A stretch of DNA of 64,000 nt from Monarcha castaneiventris obscurior (GCA_026261815.1 JAMPIT010000174.1:13144001-13208000), one strand, 5' to 3'; counted from the first letter of the stretch, positions 24,595-37,634 are shown. The notes: generated by a model not told the origin, from the sequence alone. Program-made: numbers and translations.

Positions 24595-25454
24595 CATAAA
24601 TGAGCCCATTTCCAGAAAGAGGGGCAGATCTGCCTGCCTCTGCAGGTCACACCCACGCAGGAAGCAGCGATGGACGTGAGTGACCCTGAAAATGTGAGCA
24701 TGATCCATACTCAGGTGTTTGGAGAAACAGACAATTGCTACGGAAGATGGGATCCATGTCTCCTAATGCTGCAGGACAGACATTTTCACCTGAGCTGGAA
24801 AAGGCACCTTCAGAAGCCTCTTCACCTCATCCTTAGGTAGAGATATAGAAAGCAAGCTTCAGGTGAGTAGCTCACAAATATGCCCCCATTATAAATATCT
24901 GTCTTTAATCAGATGAATCCTGCCTATTCTCACAGCGCTCTCAAACAGAAGCTCACAACCCAGGGGCCCAAGGGAAGTCCCACTTTACCCCTCTCAGTGG
25001 TGTGGGAGCTGCCATCTCGCTGTCTGCAGGATTTGCAGGTGCACAGCAAACATGCCACAAGCTCCCTGCAGCATCCATCAGGTGTAAAAAGCCCTGGAGA
25101 AATGGATTTGTGAAAGGTCACAGGCAAAGCAGATTTGGATGAGGCTTCACAGTTAAGGCAGGAAATGTTTAGCAAGCAGATAATTATTTCATTGGTGCTT
25201 CCCCAAGAGGTGGAGGCTGGCTTATTTCCACACTGTGCAGCAGCAGGTTCCAGACACATCCAAAATGAGGTGCAGTGAGATGAGATTTTATGAATATCAG
25301 AGGAATTTGCATTAGATAACATTTGTATATCTTCAAAGCCTTCATTTCTGCTTGCAAATCTCATCCCCAAATCCCCAAAACACACAAAATTAATTTCATT
25401 TGAATAAGTCAAGGCCTTAAAAACTTAAATACTTGGAAGTCTCCTATACAAAAA
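24595..25454. other. Non-coding stretch, no gene seen
   Basis: It contains a 160-codon minus-strand frame (24930-25412) with no domain, no signal peptide and no splice context, judged to be chance. Confidence 0.5.
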
Positions 25455-25632
25455 TAACAGGCTGCCCAGACCAGTGATGCAGTCACCATCCCTGGAGGTA
25501 TTTAAAAGATGTGCAGATGTGGCACTTGGGGGACATGGGTTAGTGGAGGACTTGGCATTGCTGCGTTAATGGTTGGACTCTATGATCTCAGAGGGCTTTT
25601 CCAACCTAAATGGTTCTATGGAATGGTAAATT
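25455..25632 (+). mobile_element. CR1 3' end, plus strand
   Basis: The blocks 'acaggctgcccagacc', 'gtcaccatccctggaggtat', 'gatgtggcacttgggggaca', 'agtggaggacttggcattgc', 'ggttggactctatgatctc' and 'ttttccaacctaaatgg' run in order to the 'ttctatgg' tail. This is one of the better-preserved CR1 pieces in the window and clearly avian in type. Confidence 0.95.
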
Positions 25633-25634
25633 CT

Positions 25635-28254
25635 ATCACAGAGTAATACCATTTTACCATGTTTCTCATGGTAGCAACTTCCACATTAAAACCAGACAGT
25701 AAGTATGAAATTGGAAGGATTTGTTTAGGGGAGCATGCATAAATAACCATAAATAGGGTAAAATGTGGTCGTGCTGGATCTCACTTTTTCTATGTTTGAG
25801 ACAAGTGTATTTCTGGAGGCAGAGAAATAAGTGAAGAATGCTTATTTAATAAAAAGTCACTTATTTTTGAGATGAGTTTAGTTTTATTTTGCTGTTTGCT
25901 GTATTAGGAGCATCTCAGAGGTTTACAGTACTAGTGTCTGAGAGAAACTTATTAGGAAGCAGTGCAAGTGAAAGGCTGCTAAAGTCATTTTCCATGCACC
26001 TGCATTCTATCCCACTTACATTTTATCACAGATGTGTATTTTACACAGTTATTTGACATAGTTTTAGCACAGTAAGACATAACATAAGTAGAATTTATTC
26101 ACAAAAATATTTTTTTGCTGAGAGAATGGCTGTTAGAAACATTAAAATTTGAACATGAATGTGTCAGTCAGAGCAAAACAGTATACAAAAATAATTGCTG
26201 CTATTTCTCTAAGGCTAATAAGACAAAAATAAAAAATAAAAAGCATTCTATCTGTAGATTTTATTTCCCATTTCACTGTTATTTCCTCACGCTTGCTATA
26301 GGAATATATTCAGTCACATGGAAATAAATTTAAGATTTTAAAAATCCTAAAAAGCCTTTTTTTTACATCTCCTTTTTTTTTTTTTTTTTTAATTAGACTT
26401 ATAAGTATACAATTCAACATTACAATGCAGACTTTTCAATTAGCTGCTGGCAAAAAAGGATTAAATACATGACACCAACTAGGATGCCACTCTATAAATC
26501 AAGGTGATCCTGGCGTGTCCATTCCTGCAGTCCTCTGCTGCCCTGAGGCAAAAAAGCAGTAGAGATTTTCTTTATTCCTTCCTAATCCTCTCTGTTTCAG
26601 TGACTGACAGTGTTGGCAGCACTGCAGAGGAAGGGAATGGTTCCCTGGCTGTGCTGTGGCAGCTGCAGGGCTGGAACCACAGGGCTGCTGAGGTGTGACA
26701 TGAAGGGAGCATGGGCACTGCCCCAGGGAACCCTCTGCAGACCCCTCTGACCACAGGTACATTTAGGGCTCAGACACAGACACCAATTACAACATCTGCA
26801 GAGGTGTTCATCTGGCCAAGTGTCTGGGGTACACCCAAGACTCATTTTACAATTAGCAGAGGGAGACAGGCAGTTTAGGGATGTGAGTCATCTAACACCC
26901 TCCATCTAAAAAGAGTTGTCAAAAATGGGTACAATCTATTGCACACTCTAAGTTAAAACAAAGAGGGGAAAAATTTTTTTCGCTCCCATGAACTGTGTAG
27001 TGATCCAAAAGTGGCCACTCTACCCTTTCATGCCATAGATGTTTCACACTCTTGAGGTCTAATTTTCTGTGCCACAACTCACATCTGATGTGTCAACTGG
27101 TTTTCAGACCTTTTTCATTCTGTCTCAGTTGCTTGGATCATAATCTATGGCAAGTCAAATCTTTCTTTTGCCTGTCTCATCTGCTTCATCAGTAGCAGGT
27201 GTTTATCTAGACTAGCAAATTCAGGAAGTTAAAGTTATTCTGACAGCCACCCTCTGAGCGTAGGGTTGTCTCAAGTACTCAGAAATATGCGTTTATATGT
27301 TAGATACAGGTAGCTGGTGTTTGTAATAAATCTTCCAGGCCTTTCGCAAGCACTTGGTGCCAGTTTTCCTCTTTCTCTAGTTGAACTATGTCAGCAAGGC
27401 CCATTGAGTTGAAACCAGAGGGAAGCGTCTTTCCTTTGCAAATGTCCTCAAGCCTTTTTACTCTTTAGTATGCACAGGTTTCCTTTGGGGCTGCCTAACT
27501 GAAGAAAGTTAGTTGTAAGCTGTGAAACCACCTAAGCCAACTTCATCTTTTTACTATAGTGCAAAAAAAGACATATATTGATCAGTCGAGTGTAACAGGT
27601 TAGACATTTCACTTCACATTCTTCTGTTTTGCTCCCACAAAAGCAATTCAGGAAATATGAAAAAGAGAGAGAAGAAAAAAAGGGGGGGTTTACTGCTAGG
27701 GTAATATCTCTGACTCTTTTAATGTTTAGAAGTATGACCAGAAAGGTGAGGAAGTCAGAAATGAAATTGCCAGCCCAAGAAATGAGAGTTCTTTTGAGCA
27801 GTGTCAGCAAAGTATTTCCCATTTACTTCTCTGCAAGACTTTCTACAGCAAGCCTTGACAGCCGGGTAAGAATTGATGAAGTAAACCTGTGTAGCTGGAC
27901 TGATGGAAGAGGTAGCTGGAAGTGTACTTTGATATTCCACTAAATTGAACTTATGAGTCCTGGCATCTACCTCACACTTGTACAAGTCACTTCAGGTGCC
28001 ATCCAAATGGCCACAAATATCCATGTCTTCACACACAGTTGGGAAGTTCATCTTCAGTATAGCTTATTTACATTATTCCCTCTTTTGCAGTCAGCCTATT
28101 GGTCTTAGAGATAGGATTTAGGGAATTGCTTTATGATCTATAAAATCTTCAGTGTCAGGCACTAAACAGGAAGGAGTTTTGAGGTGAAATGTGCAAAATA
28201 AAGCACAACTACAGATAGCAATTTTTTTTACTTTACTACCTCAGAAGAAAGCTG
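25635..28254. other. Non-coding stretch, no gene seen
   Basis: AT-rich with an 18-T run at 26373-26390 and a GC-richer patch at about 26510-26850, where frames on both strands are open (26499-26762 and 26597-26845 minus, 26504-26698 plus). None has a recognisable domain. Confidence 0.55.
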
Positions 28255-29915
28255 CCAGAGTTAGAGGGGCAATAAATAGCCCAGGTATAGAAAAAGCACT
28301 GAAGGATGTTAAGGCTATAACAGAAAACACAAATTTTTTTTTGCATCAGTGTTCACCATAACCTTTCTTTACAGGTGACAAGTCTGAGGATCTGTCTCAA
28401 ATCTAGCTGTCAAGAGCGAGAATATATTAAAAAAAGTGATTAAATGAACAATAAAAAACTTCGAGTCCCAAGTGATAAACGGATTCAGATATGAAACTGC
28501 TGATCTGTGATCTGTAACCTCTTTCTTAATTCAGCCCTGTTACCAAAGGAGTAGAGTAAGTCAGCTGTTGTTTAAAAGTATTTTGTGGGTGACCTGGAGA
28601 AAAAGGGATGAATAGATCTGTCTGTCATACCAGAAAATTGCTAAGAAAACTAGCAAGGAAAGGCCTTTAAAATGTGTGGAAAAATCTGTTGGGAAGAGGT
28701 TCTTGATATGGGGAAAGCTGTGCTGCTCATGGCTGCAGGAGCACTTTGGGTCCTATAAGCAAACAGATACAGGTGACCTGTATTTGGGTCTTTGCAACAT
28801 TTCTGACAAATATCCTCATGAAAGAGTTTCAAGGAAACTTAGCAAAGACAAGAGCAGGTAGAAGGTGCCTGAAAATGAGGAAACAAAGGGTAGGGATTTG
28901 TGCTCAGCTTTCATTATGAAGGAAGACCCCCTCTCACTGAGTTCCCCAAATGTCTGTTCTGGGACTAGTATTGATTAACATCATCTGGAAAGATCTGGAA
29001 AATGGTTGACTAATGAGACATGAGACTGTTACTTATGTAGAGAGATACTCAGAATAGTAAAAAGCCAAACTAGTGGCCACAAGGCACAAAAGGATCTCAC
29101 AATATCGACTGACTGGACAATAAAATGGCAGATGAAAATCACTGTCGATGAATGTGAAAAACTGCAGATAAGACAAAAAATAACTCTAGCTCTGCATGTG
29201 ATACAATGGACTCTAAATTAAACACTACTTCTTATGATAGTTTGAAAATGCCAGCTCAGCTTTCCTTTGTCAAAATGACAAAGAAAATGTTAGAACTTTT
29301 TAGGAAGGAAGAGAAAAAAAAAATAGAAAGCCAATATCATCATTATGAGACTGTAATAATAGGTATTTCTCCCACACCTGGAGGGCTCCAAATGGTGGTG
29401 TGCTGATCTCAGAAAAAGGGACTGTGAAGTTAAAAAAGAATAGAGAAGGGCAGAAATGTGGACAGAAGCAAATCATGAGGAAGGAAAACTGAACAGCCTG
29501 GAATTTTTCATCTTTTATGCAGGGGAAGGGTATGGCAAATGTCTAAAGCCATAAATAGATTGAAGAGAATGAGGAAGGAAAAAGTATTTGTGGTTTCCCA
29601 GAACACAGTAGATCAGGGTTCTTGCTGAGGCAGGCTAAAAAAAAAAATGGAAGTGGTATTCACACACTGACTATTTCAGTGAGGGAAATCCCCACAGCAG
29701 GGTTTTGTAAAGGCAAACAGAATAATGGGATCAAAAGAAGATTAAAGTCCCTAAAGCACAGGTTGCTGGAAGCCATAAGTGGTATATCAAGAGAAAAATG
29801 TTCTATTTTGTGCAGTTCCCAAGTTTTTCTAAGTACATACTACTGACCAGGATTAGACATAAAACACTCTCCTTGATGGACATTTGGTGTGATCACAAAA
29901 TTCACTGTTCTTAGG
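28255..29915 (+). mobile_element. Long, decayed ancient amniote CR1 LINE, plus strand
   Basis: About 1.66 kb keeps the block order of the old CR1 lineage familiar from turtle and crocodile genomes. The blocks are 'caggtgacaagtctgagga' with 'ctgtctcaaat' (28373-28405), 'ggaaacaaagggtaggga' (28879), 'gttccccaaatgtctgttc' and 'tgggactagta' (28940-28972), 'gatctggaaaatgg' (28991), 'actcagaatagtaaaaagcc' (29048), 'ggatctcacaatatcgactg' (29093), and 'ggacaataaaatggcagatg' (29113). 'cccacacctgga' near 29370 and the 3' word 'gatggacatttggtgtga' (29876) close the series, with 'ctgttcttagg' at 29907-29917. Many stops and frameshifts break the ORF2 reverse transcriptase, so it is non-coding. It is far more diverged than the 3' pieces at 24.4 and 25.5 kb, so it is much older. 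Short frames at 28676-28861, 29206-29406 and 29622-29846 are remnants. Confidence 0.85.
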
Positions 29916-30029
29916 AAGCTGCTTCTGTTCCCTGGCCAGGATCTGATAACTGTCACCACATGAGGTACTCCTTCCATTCTATAAGAGCTACTAGGGCAAA
30001 ATCCATCTAGAATCTCTACTTTGGGGATC

Positions 30030-30117
30030 TTCTCTTTTTCTCTTTTTTTTTCTGTTCTCTTTTCTCCTTTATCTTTTATTTTATTTTATTTTTTCTTTTC
30101 TTTTCTCTTTTTCTTAG
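30030..30117. repeat. Polypyrimidine tract with TTTTA units
   Basis: Nearly 90 bases of C and T on the plus strand, including an internal TTTTA run ('tttattttattttatttt'), ending in 'tttttcttag'. The ending resembles a splice acceptor, but the sequence after it is not convincingly exonic. Confidence 0.85.
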
Positions 30118-33100
30118 AACTCCAGAATTAATACCAAGCAGTAGTCGAATTCCTGAGCATTTCCCATCATGAAGCTCATCTTACAATGGCTTACACCCTT
30201 GCCAAAATGTAGTTGTTGAGATGGACTTCTCCATGTTGATCCTCTGCATCTGTGCATCATTTCAAACAACAGGATTTACTCACTTATGAGAATGAGTCTA
30301 AGAAAACAATAATGTTCCCCTAGTCAAACTCTAGGACAAGATAAAACCCAACAACTGGGTTGCACAAACCCAACTGGGAGCACAGATTTCATATAAGGTG
30401 AGCAACAGCCATTGCTTCAAGGTATCATGTAAATTATTCTGAAAGTGGAGAGCTCCTAAATGTGGAAAATCAGGTACTAAGAAGTCACTAACACTTTCAG
30501 GTTTTAATGCCTATGTCTTATCTGGGAAACAGAAAACCAACATACCAGCCCTTACCTCAGGAATTAAGTAAAACCAAATGAAAAACGTTTCCAAAACACT
30601 TGAATGTTTCTCTGAAAAGAAATGGACCATTCTCCCTGTAATGCAGGGTAAGGCAAGTGCACAGTATACAAAGTACAAGGCAGAGTCACTGAGCACTGAG
30701 CACTGAGGAAAATCAAATTATTGACAAAGCCCTATTTCTTTAGGGTGCTGAATGTGCCAGAATTTTCTGAAAGAGAAAAAAAGACAGTGTTAAACCAATT
30801 AAGGAGTGTATCCACACGCACGAGGGAGCTGAATTAAGATTCCACTATCAGTGTTAGTTCTCATTGCTTTGCAACTTCAAATTATTCTCTTAACCACATT
30901 TACTGGTGTGCAACTTAAATAGAACAAGCTGAAGAAAATCATACAGATCTCACAATTTCCTTGTATTTCTTGTCTTTTCTTAAATTAGAGAGGACAACAG
31001 GATTCCGGAGGGGAAAGAAAAGGAAAAAAAAAAGAAGAGGCATTCAATAAAAGGCTTTTAAACAGCTCAAGTGCTATTTTTGTCACCATCTGCTCAATTA
31101 TATTTTATGCTACTAGTAGTTTTACAAGGCCAGGTATGTCTTTTCTGTTAGAAAATGGCTTGTCTTTGTTACGGGAAAGTTGAGATCCTTAGCTTGTGAC
31201 TGATTTGGATTTCTTCCTCTTTTTGTCCCAGTCTCATTTCCAGGAATTTCATTCCTTTTATTTCAGGTTTCTAATTCTGGACTCACTGTTCCTTCCAGGG
31301 GTGCTAGTAAAATTAAATGGTTGGGAAAAAGAAGGAAAAAAAACCAAAAACACAATAAAAACCAAAATTCCACCAACAAAAAATCTAAGCCAAGATAAAA
31401 TCTAGAATATCTTTCAGCTGAAAAATACAATAAACTTCCTGTTTTTAAATTTATCCATTCATTTTTAACTAGTGGCAAAGCAGAATCTCAGCAGGACATT
31501 TCGAAAGTAGTATATCCAGATGGATTCTCAGTGTGAAAGAATTCAGAAATAAACTCACTGACATAATAAAAACAAGGTTTTCAGGCTTGCAAAGCAGTGG
31601 TGTAGGGACTGTGAGTAAATTTATTTCACAGGAAGCCTGTATCTTGTGCTAATGGGAAAATTTAGATCTTTTACGTTGCTCTGTGTGTGGTAGGTCCTAG
31701 ATATGATGGGATTATAAAGGAAATGGATCTGTGTGCCACAGCCCCTGACAGCACTGTGCTACATTTCTTGGCCCGTGCCCTAATTCAGAGTCACAAGTAA
31801 TCCCTCCTATGAGCCAGTCAATGCTTTAAGTGCTTCACAGCTCGATTGTGTCACATCACCCCCCAGGGGCAAGGCAAACTTGTCGATAATTCCTAAGCAT
31901 CTTAAACAAAATATGTAAATGCAGTAATTCCTACAGAGAAGAGCAATGGGGGAAGGGAAAGTGTTTCACAAAGAAATGTTAGGGGATTTTCAGGGGGGAG
32001 AAAGGAGTAGTTTGAAGAAACCAGACTGCTAGCAGCTCAGACACTAATACAGAGAATAATAATGCACAGAAACATAAAGGTGACTTAAGTCAAAAGCAAA
32101 ATATGTAGGAAATTCTGGTATCTGATACCCAATTATCCACACAGTAAGAGAAAGAGATAACAGTCAGCATTGGTAGAACAGGGTCATCTGTTCATATTAA
32201 TTTAAATATGGCAGAGATTGGAATGTGCTATTGTGCCATGCCCTGTTCCCTGCACCCCCTGGGAAAGGCTAGAGTCCCCTCTCAGAAGACAAATAACACC
32301 TCCTATATCAGAGACCTGGGAAGGATGGAGTGAGAAGATGCAGAAGGATGGTGGACCTTGGACCCAGAGTCATGAGCTGGCAGAGATTTAAAGTGTCCTT
32401 CACGTGTCAGGCAGAGCCTGTGTTATGCTCATCCCTGCACCTGCACAAACTGCAGCAGGGTTTTGGCCAGGGAAAAGCTGGAGGGTGCAAGTGGAGTGTG
32501 TATACTTGTACATCTTGCAGGGACCTGGAGGGACCCTTGCTGCTGATGTATTTTTATGAAGGAGCCCCATTTGGACAACATCTGGATGTCACATGTGTCT
32601 CCAGCAGCATGTTGGGAAACCTGATTTCTGAGAAGGAAGCAGAGGTGGAAAGAGGGCAGCTCGTTCCCACAGTGGAGCCAGACCTTTTTGCCTCTTGCAG
32701 CTGATGAAGATGAACAACAGCTGCTGGGGTTTTTCCATGGAAAGAGGTTTCTTTGTGGAGAAGGGGTAAGGAGACCTTGGGGTTAACTGGAGACATGGCT
32801 AACAGGCATGAGCAGGCAGACAGCTATCTAAAGAGTAAAAGGGAAGAAGGTGAAAAAGGCAGAGGGAGACTGAAGGAAATGGGAAAATTGGCTGGAGGGA
32901 AGATGAGAAGAGGCAGGTAAAGACACTAATGGTCGTGGGGGGTGGAGGCAGAAGGGGGGATGCTGCTCCACGTGCACAGACAGTGTGGAATTAAGTCTTT
33001 CTTCCATGTGCTGGACCATGAAGCACAGGTTTTTGTTGTGTTGAGCCTTATAGTCAGAGTTGCCACTGTCCTTGTGCATGAGAGAGGCTCAGAATGCCCC

Positions 33101-34630
33101 AAAAAGACCTGAGTGTGTCATGGCATATTCTTCATGCTGGTAGTAGGCCAGTATCCCTTCAGCCAGCTAAGAAAGCCATCACAGGACATCTGACAGTAAA
33201 TAACAATGTCACTGAAGGCCCAAGGGATGCCACATGAATCAGCTGTAAGAGGATCAGCACTGAATGTACATGAGGACTTTCTGCACCATATGTATTGACC
33301 TAAAATCTCTTCAAAACCACTTAACAATGAGAAAAGAAGACATTGCATTTTGATGATGAGCTTCATGATGAAGACCATCAGTGTTGTTTGTTAAGAGAAA
33401 ACAAAGTGTCTTTTTTTGTTATACTTTCTTTGCCCTGCCCAGCTGAGGAAGTAGAGAGGCTTTGGTGGGCACTGGTGTGCAGCCAGCAACCACAGCAGTG
33501 TATAATTTTTCCCAGCAATCCGAGAGGACCTTGAATATGACAGAGTGACACCCCTTACACTCTTCATCACCGTGGATCTTCCCTAGGGATTACCAGATTC
33601 CTCTGAAAGCTGAGTGCCACTGGACACAGTTCCTCTGGAGTATGCCCATGTCCCTTACAACTGGCAGGTAGGGATGGGTCAGAGTGTGGGGTTTTGTAGA
33701 TCCCTGCATCAGCCATTATGAACTTTTTGCCTTTATGCCTCAGGAGACAGACTGAGGTGACTATAGTGGAAACACATCTAGACCCCTGTGACTACTACTG
33801 TCCAAAGAGGGTTTTCTACCCTGAGACTGGCAGACTCCCAGGGAAACATGATATGATCTCTAGGTGCTTCTGATGTGTGCCCCAAACCACAGAGATAAGC
33901 CAGGATTGGCCCTGGGGTGATGACCACAACTGTTAGCTCAGAGCAGAGCCACAGAATGGGATCCTGCCCACTCACACATCACTTCCACACCGGAAGCAGG
34001 TGCAGGGCTGTTGGAAATCAAGTGGCAGGGATAAATTTGCTAGAAAAAACTCATTGATCTATGGCCCTATTCCTGTCCATTTCTGTGAGGTCCCCAGAAA
34101 AGGAGGAAAGACCATAAGCCTCATGAATTATTCAGGTAGGCTGGGCCCAATCCATAGATCACTCACTGGCTGTACAAATACGTTTGCAATTTTTCTAAAT
34201 ATTTGCTTTTAGTCTTTAATCAGCAAAAAACTTGAGTGTGTCCCAAAACAGATGCTTATAGCAAGTTAGGGAACCCTACAAAGTGTTTTGCTGGAACAGT
34301 ATCTTGCAGTCAAATGTAAAACTGGAAAGTTCTCATGTGTACAGTCTTGAAGCTCATGCTAAAATTCTGTGTAAGAAAAAGGCACGCATCTGTTTATTTG
34401 TGGTGATAAGCCTGTTAATCACATTCATGAATTTTATAAAAACAAATTCTTCAGCTCATCAAAGCTTTCTATGAACACAATTTGGTGTTATGTGAGAGCT
34501 CAATTTTGAAAGGAATCGATCTTTTAACTAGACATAACTACTATTTCACTAATAGATAATTCACAAAGGCAAAATAGTCCTATTTCAGGAATTTTTAGTG
34601 CTGCTTCACCATCTTTGTTTCACAGGCAGA

Positions 34631-34656
34631 AAATACACTTCATAAATACACTTCAT
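34631..34656. repeat. 13-bp tandem duplication
   Basis: AAATACACTTCAT occurs twice in direct succession (34631-34643 and 34644-34656). Confidence 0.95.
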
Positions 34657-36599
34657 ATTAAAACCCCTTCTTTGGATCCAGGTCAAACACGTTGAGGGCT
34701 GTTGAATGTTTTCTCCAAGCTGTCCCCTGGCAGAAGTTACACAGCCTGATTTCTTTGTCTAACCGTGGGTGTATCTACAATTAAGTGTAGCATGTGGTGC
34801 TCAATTTAGCCTGAAATGAATGATTTGCCAGCAGCACCCAAACACAGCCCAGAGCTTCACTGAGATCATTGTATAGCCTTTCATTGTCACACTGTGTGTA
34901 CCTGTAAGCCTGAACACCTGACTGAAAACACACTCAGTACGTGGCTGCATCTTAGCACACCCTACGTGGATGCACCATGCGCTATCCCAAAAGAGAATTG
35001 AGGCACAGCTGTGTTCCCTACAAAAATAAAGATGGTTTTCCAGAGTCATAAGCTGAAATGAGGTCTCCAGAATACTGCTTTAGAAATACTAGGGTAGGTG
35101 GTCTTATGGCTAAAATGAGACGCTATTGTGCCAGGAGAAATGGCTGAGGAAGAGCCCTGGAAGAAAGTGGAATAAAACCCTTGTACCTTTGCCAACAGCT
35201 TGTTTGACTGTTCAGGTTTATTTTCCTGTTTCTCAGTAGCCAGGAATCATGTGCAAATGCAGTGTTAGGGACTGGTATCAAACATTGCACAGCAGCAAGG
35301 CATGGAAAGGGAGTAAACCATGGGTATCACTGATGTTTTTTGAAGCACAGAACAAATGACCAGGTCACCTCCCTGGCTCTGTGTGACCTGCTAGAAATCA
35401 GACAATACATCTCAGCAAAATTCTGCTTGGTACCTGTGGTGGCCAATTTCATACACAGTGGGTTTTATATCCTGCCCAATGAAAAAGTTACTTTCATACC
35501 TGAGGCATGATTGTTATGTACTAAGCAATGCAGAAGCAGATCCTTATTTTCACTAGACTTTCCTGGCAATCAGCCTGCAAGACTGTGAAAAAATTGTATT
35601 CCAAACCTATTTGTCAAATTGTGCTATGATTTGAAAGACATGAGACTGACTTCCTATTCATTCCAGTTTACCCTGATGTTACAGCAATGTCTCATGTACA
35701 TTTTGATCCAATCTAAAGAAGGGTAAACCTGAGAGAAACTGCTGTCTTTCATTTTGCTCCCTACTTAAGTCCTTAATGAAACAGTTTAACATGCACATCT
35801 TAGCAAATGTCCTTGGCTTCCAAGAAAGAAAAAACTCATAGAATTCGTCAAGTAGCTCAAATGTAATGAGTAGATCACAAAAGTAAACAGATGTTAAATA
35901 ACTAAACATAACATATTACAAAGCAGAAACAGATTATTTTATTTCCTTTTACTTTTGCTTAACTCCTTACCAGAAACGTGGCTGCTGAAACAATAGTGGC
36001 CCCATGTGAGCTGCTGGATTGCAGCTCCTGACTGCAGTGGCTCTTGCTTTAACTGAGCACTGGTGGGGAGCTGCCTGGGGTTAAGTGCAAAGGTGGGGGG
36101 AAACATTCAGGGAGAAGCGGACAACGGCCTCTGCCTGCTGAAGAGTGAGAAATTCAGTGTCCCAACTGCAGCTGTGATGAAAAGGGAGATATTGGGATTT
36201 TACAGGCGTCCTCTCCATGCTACACCCAACCAGCAGGAAGCAGCTGCTCGCTGTCCCCCATAGCAGAGAATGAGCAATGAAGCCACATACAACACCAGCA
36301 GTGCCTCATGCAGCATGGCTTAAACTCACCCTCTCTGGAGTCAATACATCCGTCCTCACTGACTCTTACAGCTCACTCACCCCACCAGGTTTAATCCTTT
36401 TGTTAGGACCACAACCTTCTGTTAACACTCCAGCTGATGTAAACCTATGGTTTTCAAATATATATAAGCCAAAAACTAGCTTTATTTTTTCCCTTCGCAT
36501 CCAGATTTGCTGCACCCTGGAGTGATCTTTTCTCAGTAACTATTTTATTCTCTCTTCCTGCATAGGAGTTAGAATAGAGAGAGATAATATAAAGACTAT

Positions 36600-36745
36600 T
36601 GATAATACATGTGTCTGTACATAAAAATGCATATATGTATATACATGTATTTGTGTGCATATATTGGTATATTTTCTTTGTATCTATCTATCCATCCATC
36701 GATACATACATACATGCATATATACCTAAATACATTTTTTTTTTT
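36600..36745. repeat. Simple-sequence region (TATG/CATA and TATC/CATC units, then T-run)
   Basis: Alternating TA/TG/CA words are followed by TATC, CATC and CATA tetranucleotide units (about 36680-36715) and an 11-T run (36735-36745). It borders the GC-rich island directly. The T-run plus 'ctag' looks like a splice acceptor ending at 36749. Confidence 0.85.
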
Positions 36746-36956
36746 CTAGAAGATGCAAAGCAGAAGCAAATTGATCAAGCCAGCTGGAAGCAAGAAGGCA
36801 GGGGGACGGCGATACAACGCCCTGAACTGCCTCGGCTCTCCCGGCTGCTCTGTGCTCACCCTGCCCGCTCCCGGCTTTTTGAGGATGCGACAAGTCGCAG
36901 TGCCGGGGCGCAGCATCCTCGGAGGAGCGTGTGCGTTCCCCCCGCCCCGGCCCCGT

Positions 36957-36964
36957 CCAATCAG
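36957..36964 (+). promoter_or_regulatory. CCAAT box (NF-Y type)
   Basis: CCAATCAG matches the NF-Y consensus and lies 45 bases upstream of the X-box-like site. NF-Y sites at this distance from the start are typical of CpG-island promoters. A second CCAAT is at 37364-37368. Confidence 0.5.
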
Positions 36965-37001
36965 GGCGCTGGGGGAGGGATGCTCGGGGCAGGGATGCAG
37001 G

Positions 37002-37013
37002 GTTGCCAGGCGA
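37002..37013. promoter_or_regulatory. X-box-like RFX site
   Basis: GTTGCCAGGCGA, with 'cag' after it, closely resembles the RFX consensus (two GTTGCC-type half-sites in inverted orientation). The left half is perfect and the right half deviates. RFX sites near NF-Y boxes are common in promoters of cilium-related genes; whether that applies here is inference. Confidence 0.4.
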
Positions 37014-37599
37014 CAGCAGCGTCCCCGTGTCCCGTCCCCCCACACCCGTGTCCTCCCCCCGGGGCCGGGCTGCGCTCCTGCCCGCGCTGCCGGCGCAGTT
37101 AAACAGCCGCGGGGAGCCCCGCAGCATGGGGCTCGCCTCCTTCCCAGGGCTTCTGCCACAGCTCCGCTCCCGGCCGTGCCAGGAGCAATAGCCAGCTCCA
37201 GAGTGAGAACTAGGAGCGCAGTCAATGAATAAATGGTAGGGATAGGGCTCAGCCGGCCCCTCCGCGCAGCGCCGAGTGCCGGGGGAGGCGGTCTGCGAAC
37301 GCCAGCCAGCTCCCACTCCCTGTCTTTGCAACTCTAGGTCGCCTCCTAATTTAAAGCTTTGCACCAATCCCCTTTGCCCGGAAAGGAGAGGAAATCTAGA
37401 AAGATGCCAGGCTGCGAAAAGGGACCCCAATTCACAGCGCCGGTCCCAGGCGCTGCCTGGCTAAGCAGAGCCAAAGTTGGTCAGAGGAACGGGAAGCGGG
37501 TGCTCCAGAGGAGAGGGGGAAGGAAGGGGATCATCGCTTGGTGATCACAACCCCTCCGTCCCGTTGTCCCCCTCTTCTTCTCCTTCCCTCACAGCTTAC

Positions 37600-37634
37600 C
37601 TCTGACCACTTAGGAGGCCTTGATGAGTTTCCAT
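37600..37634 (-). other. Candidate first coding exon piece, minus strand
   Basis: On the minus strand an ATG at 37634-37632 opens a 12-residue frame (METHQGLLSGQR) that runs into a consensus donor, AGAG|GTAAGC, with the intron GT at 37599-37598. The ATG context is only fair (G at +4, C at -3). The frame carries no recognisable domain. It may equally be a 5' untranslated exon or chance. Confidence 0.2.

Larger units (their letters stand above)
29920..36540. other. Non-coding stretch, no gene seen
   Basis: Mostly AT-rich. It includes a CT-rich tract with TTTTA units (30030-30117) and a 13-bp tandem duplication (34631-34656). A 124-codon plus frame at 32330-32704 lies in a GC-richer patch with no recognisable domain. 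Confidence 0.55.

Noticed and set aside
24930..25412. 160-codon minus-strand frame
   Set aside because: No domain, no splice context, and such lengths are expected by chance in 64 kb of six-frame translation.
32330..32704. 124-codon plus-strand frame in a GC-richer patch, with an acceptor-like 'cttgcag' inside
   Set aside because: No matching donor and no recognisable protein family.
36726..37430. 234-codon minus-strand frame, the longest in the window, plus overlapping plus-strand frames of 159 and 167 codons
   Set aside because: All lie in the GC-rich island, where stop codons are rare. Frames on both strands are open together, no domain is visible, and the long frame ends in simple sequence.
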